From contig MU008164.1 of the NCBI GenBank assembly GCA_010909165.1, forward strand, positions 62,001 to 126,000: a stretch of DNA of 64,000 bases. The letters are read 5' to 3'. A program made the position numbers and the translations under genes. Positions within the stretch are counted from its first letter, which is position 1. Each line of letters starts with the position of its first letter. Positions 55,781 to 64,000 of the stretch are shown one piece after another. Source of the DNA: Anthoceros angustus. Taxonomy: Eukaryota > Streptophyta > Anthocerotopsida > Anthocerotales > Anthocerotaceae. The notes beneath the pieces are model-generated. The model searched no databases and was not told the DNA's origin. It worked only from the letters and a program-made list of their open reading frames with translations.

Positions 55781-58416
55781 TAGACTGTGCCGAAGCCGCC
55801 CACTCCGATCTGGGCCGACTCTGAAAAGTTGGAGGTGGCTCTGCGGAGCTGGCGAAGGGGCATCACCGTCACCGTTTCCCTCTCGAGCAGCGTGGCAATC
55901 AAGTCCGCATCTTGCTGGTGCTTTTTGGAGTACACTCTCCATGTCCAGACCAGGAGCAAACAACTACCCGTAGAAACCAATACAGCGGCAACGACTACTG
56001 CCACAAGCAGCCGCACCTTGAGCCGAATCGTAGGAGGTTGAGGGGTGGGGGGGGCACAAGCGGGCAGAGGTCCGCCGCAGAGCCCCGGATTGTCCGCAAA
56101 GGAGCTTGCGTTAAAGACAGCCTGAGACAGGCCGTCTGGAAGGGTTCCTGAGAGATTGTTGCCGGACAGGTTGATGTATTCCAAGTGAAGCAAAGCATAG
56201 AAAACATTACCGGGTATTGGTCCTGTCAGATTGTTGTGGCTAAGGTCCAAGACTCGGAGAGTGGGAGGAAAGGTTCCTGGAATGGGGCCGGATAGCTTGT
56301 TGTTGGATGCGTTGAAATGCACCAAGTTGCGAAGCCCCGTAAAAAGGTCAGGTGGCATCCCTCCCTCGGAGACCAAATTGTTGTTACCCAGATCCAGTAC
56401 GGTCATAGTGTCGGGTAACGCTCCAGGAAGGAGCCCAGAAAGCCTGTTCTTGGACATGTTGAGAAACGTCAGGTTGGGCATGCTTATCTTGAAAAACGCC
56501 GAACTTGGCAATGTTCCGCTCATGTTGCAAGATGCAAGATCCAAGATCTGGAGGGGGAATTCGGACCGGGTGGAACAGGTGAAGCTATCCGGAAATTGTT
56601 GGCCCATGAGATCGCTGCCTGCCAGCCGAAGTTCCATAATAGGTGCCCCATCCTCACATAACATGTCCAGCAGGCTCCGCAAAGGATCGGGGAACTCCTG
56701 TGAAGGTGTCATGTTGAAACGGTTGTGGCTCTAGTCAAAAACTGTCATAATATAGGTATGCAGCCGCATCCCAGAGCTCAGCAACTGAGTGAGGTCCCCA
56801 GTGAAGCTGTTGCCTTGCACTCGGATACTATTGGCATTGAAGTCGTACATGCCAGCCTGGGTGAGACGGAGGATCAAGTCACCAGAGAAGCTGTTGTTTT
56901 GAAGCCACAGCACTCGTGGAGCAAGTCTGAGGAAAGAGGAAGGAAGAGGGCCATCAAGCTAATTGTCACTCAGATCAACATGACCGTAGGGCCCAACCGC
57001 CAAACCTCCCGGAGCATCTGGTATGTTGCCAGCCAGAGAATTTCTTGAAAGATTCAGAAAGTGTGCTCCATATAGCAAACTGGCAGGAGTGCTGCCATTC
57101 AGCGCATTTCCAGACAGATCCACCGATCCGTACGCATATGAGAGGTAAGTACGAATATCCTGAGGGATGGGGCCAGACAAGTTGTTGTGAGACAGGTCCA
57201 GGTGCGCCACATTCCCCAATCCGGACGGGATGGGGCCCTGCAGACCGTTCCATGACATATCCAACACATCAAGAAACTTGAGCTTGAGGCTCATGTCCGG
57301 TAGTTGTCCCACTAATTGATTCCGGGAAAGGTTCACCTGTTTCAGAGCGGACATCTGGAAGAAGGAATGCGTGACGTCCGTGAGATTGTTTTCGGCTGCG
57401 TCCAGGTATTGCAGATTGGGTGCAGTGGGCACATCCCCGCTAAGCTGGTTCCTGCCGATAGAGAGTTGGGTGAGGCGTGTAAGTCCCTCCAAACTGGGGA
57501 TCCCCCCAACGAAGAAACCACCAGACAGGTCCAGGTTCTTGAGTTGGGTCAGATTGCCCACTTCCTTAGGGATGATGCCTCCTTCGAAATTGTTTGCAAG
57601 AGAGACCACCACCAGCTCCCGCATCCCGTCGAAGCTCTGGATGAAAAGCCCACTCCATGCGGTCCCATCCGCATTCAGGTACTGGAGGCTGGGAAGTGCG
57701 GGGAGGATCCCCGAGTCCCCGATGCGAAAATAAGATCCGGAAAGATCCAGCCATGTGAGCCCAGTCAAGAACTGGAAGTCATTACTCATGCCACCCACTT
57801 CGCTGTTGGACGACAGGTCCAATTCTTGAAGGCTTCCAAGATAACCCAACTGGGATAGATTGAAATTCCTGACAAAAAACGCCTGGGCCGGGTCCGGGTC
57901 CGGCAACGCCGACACAGTGCAGGAGGAAAGATCGAGCCTGTGCACAGCGGACTCGGGGGTACAGAATACCCGTACCCAATCACACGGCGTATCCTCGCTC
58001 GCATTCCAGCTTGCGAAGCCCAAGCTGTGGTCCAAAACTAATGTGTTGTCTTCTAGAAAATTCAGCAGGGCCCGTCCATCGGGAGAGAGTTCAGCACCGA
58101 CGTTGCTTCCCAGCAAACTGATCATGAGCAACACGCTTATCCACAAGCCTGCACCACCACCACCAAAATTGCAATGCACAAGCCGCCCTACCCTAACCTG
58201 CAAGGCAGAGGCCTTCTTCATAACTACATGTGAATCAAAGGGAACAGCAGCTCGTTGAGTGACGATCGCAAGCACAATTGGAAGCCTCCCGCTCCCCGCG
58301 CAGGTCTGCAAAACAGAGGAGTGAAGACGAACTACACTACCTGGCTTGAAAGAGGCCTGAGAGCTATGACTACGGAGCAGACCCTGTGACGAGGAGGCCT
58401 TCCGACTTCCAAGCAC
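55781..58416 (-). pseudogene. LRR receptor kinase ectodomain, membrane helix and start of kinase
   Basis: One frame runs from 58416 to 55781 with two in-frame stops. The likely start is ATG 58221 (MKKASALQVRVGRLVHC), giving a signal peptide with core GLWISVLLMISLLGSNVGA. Then an LRR N-cap (LSPDGRALLNFLEDN, PCDWVRVFC), about 20 LRRs of the plant type L..L.LS.N...G.IP, a Pro-rich linker, a membrane helix (LLVAVVVAAVLVSTGSCLLL near 56000), a juxtamembrane LRRATSNFSESAQIG and the glycine loop GVGGFGTVY, where the copia insertion cuts it. Stops: TAG at 56959-56961 (CAG, Gln, in the other local copy) and TAG at 56731-56733 (Leu or similar expected in D-x-SHNRF). The kinase continues at 49728. Ligand unknown. 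Confidence 0.88.
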
Positions 58417-58429
58417 CTCTGTGCTTCAA

Positions 58430-59008
58430 GACCCATAAACAAAGACTGAGGACGAGCACAGAATTTTATTGCGGATCGGGGGTAGGTAGTGAAAAGTAGG
58501 AGACGATGCACCATGGGTGTCGGGACTCGGGACGTTCACAACCAACCCTACACTGAATTCGCTGAAAACAAAACTGAGGCATATAATATTCATTTGATTC
58601 TTCGGCCTAGACTTGGGTCCAGAGTCGGCCGGGAATCGGAGACTGAGGACCGCTCAGAAGCCTACAAAAAGTTCGCTGTAAGCACTTAGAAGACGAGTAC
58701 AATAGAAAGGCACCAGCCTCCCTTGAGTGTGGTCTTATGGGCGCACCAGGCTCCCTTGCGTGTGGTCTTAGGTGCTCCTTTGAGTGTGGTGTTCGGTACG
58801 AAATCTCCACGTATAAAGTAAAGTACAGCAAAACGACGCCTACTTTACATATTGAGTGTCACAATGTTAGGGCGGACTGCGCAGTGGAATGGAATTCCAC
58901 CAAATTGTGTCAACTGAATTCCACCAATTTGGCATTAGCTGACACACATGGCATGCCGTTTTCCGTGAGCGGATGGGACTGCATTTCATTGCCAAATGGG
59001 CAGCGCCC
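58430..59008. other. gene-free flank
   Basis: 5' flank of the receptor pseudogene. Contains short repeats of CTCCCTTGAGTGTGGTCTTA-like sequence around 58720-58795 (three imperfect copies of about 25 bases). No gene recognised. Confidence 0.45.
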
Positions 59009-59225
59009 TAAATGTGTGTCCAAATGGCTTAGGCCAAATGGACACACATTTATAAGAACGCCGTGATTAAGCGTCCTGAGCTTTGATCGGTACGATGGGG
59101 TGCCTAAAGGGAGTGGATGCCCTTGGTGCAAGTAGCTTAGGCACACCATGGTACAAGTTGTTAAGTACCAAGTCCCATGACGAAAATCCGTCCTTAGTGG
59201 ACTTAAATAAAATTCTTCTTCTTCT
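59009..59225 (+). repeat. dispersed repeat R, copy 5 (best full copy)
   Basis: Runs from AATGTGTGTCCAAATGGC through GGGTGCCTAAAGGGAGTGGA, TTAGGCACACCATGGTACAA and CGTCCTTAGTGGACTTAAAT to a tail of (TTC)5. The most complete copy, useful as reference for copies 1-4. Confidence 0.85.
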
Positions 59226-59459
59226 TCTAATGCATACCATTGCTAGGGCACATCACGATAGGAATCATGAATGTAACGTGCTTTGACATATCTCATAGCG
59301 CTTTCCATCCTCTTTTAACCCAAGCTTCCCAGCGGGCCTTGACCATCAGTGACGATGCCATCTGGCCCCCCACAACCACCTTCCCCTACTCCTTCTCTTC
59401 TTCTTCTCGCCTTCTCGTAGTCTTGTCTTCCTTTGCTTTAGCTCGATGTGCACCAGCAC

Positions 59460-59513
59460 ACCCCATGGCCAGCACTGATCAGCAGCAACATCAAATTAAA
59501 GTCAGCGTCTTCA
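59460..59513 (+). repeat. duplicated block, copy B
   Basis: CCCCATGGCCAGCACTGATC and GCAGCAACATCAAATTAAAG, matching 47360-47420 with a few changes, at a similar distance past a repeat R copy. Confidence 0.75.
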
Positions 59514-59894
59514 CACTTGGCACCTCAAGCCCGGCAATTGCGTGCCAAAGCAGAGCACCACCACGAGCCTTGCCAAAAGCACATATGTATGTGTCCAGAC
59601 TGAAGCAACTATTGCAACACACAGGACGACGTGGGATAGTGGAGCAGCCTTACAAACATGTATATTTCCACACTCTAATCAGCATTTGTGCAAAAGCCAC
59701 AGAACTGTACAAGTATGGTGCCAATTCCCCGTCCAGGGAGTCATAGACACATCTGACGTATCTGCACATGCACACGGCCAAAAGAGACGATCCGGATCAC
59801 ATATGATACGTCATTCCTTGCTCATGCTGGACAAACTGCGAGACAATCGAAGCCTGTGAGACAAATGAAGTTCTCAAAAAATTTACTGTCAAGC

Positions 59895-59995
59895 TTCAAC
59901 CCACGCCCTGATTCCGTAGCCGGGGATCAAACCCGGGTCGCCTAGGTGGAATCTGACCGATCCGCTCTCACGCATTTGGTGAATACTGTCCCACG
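59895..59995 (-). mobile_element. tRNA-related SINE head
   Basis: On the minus strand a Pol III B-box-like GGGTTTGATCCCC sits in a perfect T-arm stem (CCGGG/CCCGG), preceded about 38 bases upstream by an A-box-like TGCGTGAGAGCGG. There is no matching acceptor stem or anticodon arm, so this is not a working tRNA. It fits a tRNA-derived SINE promoter. Confidence 0.45.
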
Positions 59996-60049
59996 AGATG
60001 CATAGATGAGGAGTAGAGGCGGATGCTCGCGTCTTCGTAGGTGCCCTTC

Positions 60050-60290
60050 GAACTGCCAGCAAGGCAAAGGAACGCAACCAAGCTTATCATGCAGTCAGAC
60101 TGCAATCTTGTGCTCCACGCGCACCCGGAATCACGTGTGGGCGTCGTGGATCGCGGGCGGGGAATGCAGGCGCAACCCCTTTGTCGAGCAGCGGGGCAGC
60201 TGTCATCTACGGTGATGATGAAGCCCCCGGGTGGAGCACCCGGACGGTGGTCCAGCCATACTGTGAAGAGACATCGACACATCTCTAACA
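60050..60290 (+). pseudogene. possible bulb-type (GNA-like) lectin fragment
   Basis: RNATKLIMQSDCNLVLHAHP contains a near-perfect copy of the mannose-binding QxDxNxVxY motif (QSDCNLVLH, last Tyr changed to His). After a frame change VWASWIAGGECR could be the following strand. One motif only; surrounding frames are broken. Confidence 0.3.
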
Positions 60291-60558
60291 CACAAAGCTA
60301 GTCTAGGTGTTTCAGTACGTCGTTTCGTAATAACGTATAAGAACACATTTTTGTATTGTTGATAATTAATCGAAAGAGTCAAGCTACGAAGTTCTATCGC
60401 TCGTGTCTTCGCTCTTTCACTTGGTATCAGAGCACCCGATCTTCGGGTTACGATGCGTCAGATCTACATGTGATGTTGATGATCCTATGCGCCTTGGAAT
60501 TGCGCAATGCAAACTCTGACTTGTCCATGAAATAAGGAATGACAAAGGAGACTGGGTA

Positions 60559-60921
60559 ATGGCACGGTGTGTGGTTCCTCCTGCCACAACCGTGAGGGTA
60601 CAATCTCGGAGTAATGTGCGTCAGGCATGGGCGCCTCCAAGCCGTGGTCAAGGCCAGAGCATTCCTTTACAAAATTGGTGCCCTATGCGTCGCCATCCCA
60701 ACAGGAACCTCGCAAACTCGACCGCGGAAAGAGCCCGAATTGTATTTGGTGAAGGAGAACCTACCACTTACAGTCAAGAGGACGTGCGATTGACATCCGG
60801 GGAACTTTTGGAAGTGATCAATCAACTTCATATCAAGATTACTGTTCTCATCAATCTACTCATGCCCTTGCAAGAACCCCTCGCCTCGCGGCAGGTCTCC
60901 AGCCCGCCTGCTGAGATTTGA
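60559..60921 (+). CDS. extra ORF between primer site and gag of the third copia
   Basis: A 120-codon frame starting MARCVVPPATTVRVQSRSNV, basic and Pro-rich at first, ending in a hydrophobic helix LLEVINQLHIKITVLINLLM and a Pro-rich tail. Same place and same general design (basic head, helical tail) as the ORF at 53446-53931, though I see no residue-level similarity. Function unknown. Confidence 0.45.
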   Translation: MARCVVPPATTVRVQSRSNVRQAWAPPSRGQGQSIPLQNWCPMRRHPNRNLANSTAERARIVFGEGEPTTYSQEDVRLTSGELLEVINQLHIKITVLINLLMPLQEPLASRQVSSPPAEI

Positions 60922-61118
60922 GCGGGCACGTTGGTAAGGCGTGAAACGCCACCAACTGGCGTCTTCAACATTCCAACGGTTGAAGGCCATATTTGACTGT
61001 ATTTTAATATTTAGAATATATTATCTAATGATTTAGACCTAATTATTCTTTCCTCTTATCGTTATAGCTTGTGTCCAAGGCATCATAATACCTTGGGTCT
61101 ACCTATAACGACAAGAAG

Positions 61119-61724
61119 ATGTCAGGAACATCTCCTTCAGGCAGTTCCACGACAACCAATGTATATCATACTACACAGAGTAGCACCGAGTTCAGAGAAC
61201 GTGACCGTTTCAATGGCACAAAGTACAATATTTGGTCTATCAGGATGAAAGCAGCTCTTGATCTAAAGGACGTATGGGAATTTGTCTCTGGGAAGAAACA
61301 AGCTCCCGTACCAGCAAACTCTCCATCAAGTCCGGAAACCCCATCACAACAAGCTGTTGATGAGTGGAACAAAGGTAACAAGACCGCGAAATACTTGATC
61401 ATTAGCGGTCTCGATGAGTCCATGATGGATCACGCTGTTGGCATTGATACTGCCAAGGAGATTTGGGATAACCTGGCCAATCTGTATGAAGTACAAAATG
61501 TCATGACCTTGGTGGAAGCCAGGATGAGTTTCTACTCACTGCGGCTTAAGGAGAAGGAGAGCGTAGCGGCTTACTTGGGCAAGTTTAGACACTTGAGATC
61601 CCAGCTTGCTCTTCTTAACTCCACCATGTCTGAACTGGATGCCGCTGCCCAACTACTCTCTAGCCTACCACCTAGCTGGCAAGGTTTCGTGTCACAGCAC
61701 AATGGCCCCTTCTTGCGACCGTGA
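61119..61724 (+). CDS. copia gag, third element
   Basis: 201 codons from ATG 61119. ERDRFNGTKYNIWSIRMKA, then GLDESMMDHAVGIDTAKEIW, LANLYEVQNVMTLVEARM, FRHLRSQLALLNSTMSELDA. It matches the nested element's gag block by block. The frame ends early at TGA and the zinc knuckle follows in another frame. Confidence 0.85.
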   Translation: MSGTSPSGSSTTTNVYHTTQSSTEFRERDRFNGTKYNIWSIRMKAALDLKDVWEFVSGKKQAPVPANSPSSPETPSQQAVDEWNKGNKTAKYLIISGLDESMMDHAVGIDTAKEIWDNLANLYEVQNVMTLVEARMSFYSLRLKEKESVAAYLGKFRHLRSQLALLNSTMSELDAAAQLLSSLPPSWQGFVSQHNGPFLRP

Positions 61725-63598
61725 CAACAGCAGTCAAACACCATCATCCATCAATGATGGCTCAAATAGTTTGGAGCTATGCGGAGGAAACAATGAGGAG
61801 GTTAAATGCAAGTTCAACCTCTAATCAACATGACAAGGTCCTTCTTACGGAGAGAAAGGGCAAGTGGAACAAGAAACCAGGCGAGTTTAATGTCAATGAC
61901 ATAAGCAAAGGTCGAGCAAAGGAAGAAAAGGGAGCTTGTAATTGGTGCCTCATCGAAGGCCATTGGGAGAAAGATTGCCGTAAGAAAACACCTAGAAAAT
62001 TCCGGCCCCCTGAATCATACCTTGTAGCTGAGAGCCCTACACGCACAATCCCTTCTTGTGATGATGTGTTTCTCTACATCTAGAGATTCGACATCCCTTT
62101 GGTATCTTGATTCAAAGCGTCGCTAATATCTGCAACAATAGAGATTTATTCACCACTTTTGTGCGGACTACTCGACAGTGGTGATTGTCGTGAACGGACA
62201 CATTGAAGGAAAGGTACTATACAACTAACTACTTCGCTAGGAACGGAGTTATTTCTTGACAATGTGCTCTATGTACCTTCTATGTCCAAGAACCTTCTCT
62301 GTTCGTGCTCTCACTACCAGATGTAATATACAATTCCTCTTTACCAATGATGCATGTCGACTGTTTGCGGGTAAGGCCCCAGAACAGTGCATTGCCATTG
62401 GGAGAGCTCAAGATGAGCTGTATGTCCTTCAGCTCACACCTATATCTTCCTCAAGTGGAAGATCTGCTACATGTGATGTAGCACATATGCCTGCAGATGT
62501 TTCTAACAAGACACTCTTGTGGCATATGAGACTTGGACATCCTAACTTGCCTAAGCTCCTACGACTCTCACAAGGAGATTATTACCGGGCCCAAGAAGGA
62601 TTACCCAAACTACCCAAACACATGCCTATGTGTGAATCCTGTGTGGTGGGCAAGCATAAGCAAATGCCTTTTACCAACACAAGTGCAACTCGAGCAACTA
62701 CTTTGTTGGAATTGGTACATGCGGACATTTGTGGTCCACTCGATCACCTTCCTTAGGGGAGCAGTATTACCTTGTGATCGTTGATGATTACAGTGGGTTT
62801 ACGCATACTTATCCGTGAAGAAGAAAAGTGATGCTTTCAGCACCTTCCAAGACTTTAGAGTGATGGCTGAATCTCAGACTTGCTCCAAGGTTCACTGTCT
62901 GCGGACAGATAACGGAGGTGAGTTTAGCTCCAATGTTTTTCAAGATTGGTGTAAGGCTCATGGAATCTTGCGGCAGTATACAGTACCTTATACATCCCAG
63001 CAAAACGGGATTGCTGAGAAGAAGATTGGGACCTTGGCAGCGCAGCTAGGACAATGCTCTCTGCCTCCCATCTTCCGAAGCCCTATTGGGCAGAAGCTGT
63101 GGTCACAGCTACCTATGTAATGAATCGGATCCATACATCAGCCATTCCGTTAGGGACAACACCATTTGAGTTATGGTATCAGAGGAAACAGGGTAGTTCT
63201 CGAGTGTTTGGTTGCACCGGGCCTGTTCCCCTTCAAGGCCGGCCTAAGCTAGCAGACAGGGCCACCAGACACATATTTGTTGGCTACGGCGAGCAGGTGA
63301 AAGCCTACAAGCTTTACATGCCTTCTACACGCCAACTTACTTATGCCAGGAGCGTTGTCTTCAATGAAGCTCCAGTGGTCGCTCGCGCAGTGGAAGCCTC
63401 TTCCGCGAGTGGAGAGTCCAGTCACCAACCTACTAAGGACTCACCTTGGGATTCAGATGACATCCCAGACACCAGCAGCTTTGATTCTCACATATTTCAG
63501 CGGCGATCACCTCCGGATGAGGATTCCTCTACCCTATTCCGGTGTCTCAAGTGGCTTCCAACTGCTTTTATTGATCACGCCGTGATCCGGCCTTTCTA
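61725..63598 (+). pseudogene. protease-integrase remnant of the third copia
   Basis: Zinc knuckle CNWCLIEGHWEKDC near 61940, protease WYLDS at about 62100 followed by a stop, NVLYVPSMSKNLL near 62265, LLWHMRLGHPNLPKLL and CESCVVGKHKQMPF (62256-62756), integrase VIVDDYSGFTHTY, LRTDNGGEFSSNVF, QQNGIAEKK and YVMNRIHTSAIPLG up to VFGCTGPVPLQGRPKL. At least four frame breaks. Confidence 0.85.
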
Positions 63599-63636
63599 AT
63601 CTCGGCTTTCATTCCCCGCTCCGTGATGCTCGTGAA

Positions 63637-63990
63637 GAGCCGCAGCCGATGGCTTCCGACCATTGGACAACACCGCAGCCCTCACACAATATGCACAGAC
63701 ACTCCAGCCCACACTCCCAGCCGGATCGGGCGGGCCGCGCCACCGCTGGAGATGCGCCCGCACGTACCGGTAGTGAGCGCGGATGAATGACCGTGCGCTG
63801 TTAGGCGGGCGGATGCTGCGCGGTGGATGCACCGGCGAGCCGCAGCCGATGGCTTCCGACCTATTGGACAACACCCGACGCCTCCTCACAATATGCACAG
63901 ACACTCCAGCCCACACTCCCGCTCGGATCAGCGCCAGTGCCACGACCCCTGGAGATGCGCCCGCACGCGGTAGTGAGCGGATGAGGTCTG
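63637..63990. repeat. tandem repeat with 200-bp period
   Basis: GAGCCGCAGCCGATGGCTTC starts at 63637 and again at 63837; both copies continue through ACACTCCAGCCCACACTCCC and CTGGAGATGCGCCCGCAC, with small indels. GC-rich, unlike the copia in front. Runs toward the window edge, so more copies may follow. Confidence 0.85.
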
Positions 63991-64000
63991 CACAGCGCCT

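Larger units (their letters stand above)
60308..63598 (+). mobile_element. third copia element, 5' part only
   Basis: An LTR end is seen (…CGCTCTTTCA at 60419, start probably TGTTTCAG at 60308), then a primer site TGGTATCAGAGC at 60422-60433, a leader with an ORF, gag, zinc knuckle, protease remnant, pre-integrase and integrase. The frame ends near 63598 before any reverse transcriptase. Several frameshifts and stops make it defective. No 3' LTR in the window. Confidence 0.88.

Noticed and set aside
59895-59995. Functional tRNA gene
   Set aside because: The T-arm is perfect but there is no complementary 5' acceptor strand and no anticodon arm; treated as a SINE head instead.

Overview
The window is nuclear DNA of a land plant. 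The genes carry short GT-AG introns, mostly about 80-250 bases. Several families are plant types: HYD1 sterol isomerase, GT61 glycosyltransferase, STIC2/YbaB plastid protein and LRR receptor kinases. There is plant-type telomere repeat, and Ty1/copia and LINE-like debris. The short introns and tight gene packing would suit a lycophyte- or bryophyte-like genome, but that is inference and I cannot name the species.

Gene-dense left part (1-21.4 kb): a truncated NFU iron-sulfur scaffold exon; MutS2 (+); a convergent SMARCAL1/CHR18-type annealing helicase (-) with four tandem HARP modules; an unrecognised gene candidate (+); a CDC123 homologue (+) with one stop and two frameshifts; a conserved protein of unknown function (-); sterol 8,7-isomerase HYD1 (-); and API5 (+, 16 exons resolved with continuous frame).

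Degraded stretch (21.4-28 kb): a rotted LRR receptor kinase copy, a LINE ORF1-like fragment flanked by members of a dispersed repeat with a (GAA/TTC)n tail, and WD40 and PPR gene fragments.

Second gene-dense part (28-43.3 kb): STIC2/YbaB; a plastid-type LRR protein fused to an alpha/beta-hydrolase-like domain; a DUF3820-like protein; a PUS1/TruA-type pseudouridine synthase with a long acidic N-terminus; an aminotransferase pseudogene; a GT61 glycosyltransferase; and a metallophosphoesterase of the kind found in plants and cyanobacteria.

Repeat-rich right part (43.3-64 kb): minisatellites, an AT-rich island, a reverse-transcriptase tail fragment, and an LRR receptor kinase pseudogene whose glycine-rich ATP loop is split by a 6.05 kb copia element with a 5-bp target duplication. 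That element holds a truncated, opposite-strand second copia. A third copia fragment follows at 60.3-63.6 kb, then a 200-bp-period tandem repeat.

The best leads are the four-HARP helicase, extra ORFs before gag in two copia elements, a possible LINE/SINE shared tail, the insertion history inside the receptor kinase, and the broken CDC123 gene.
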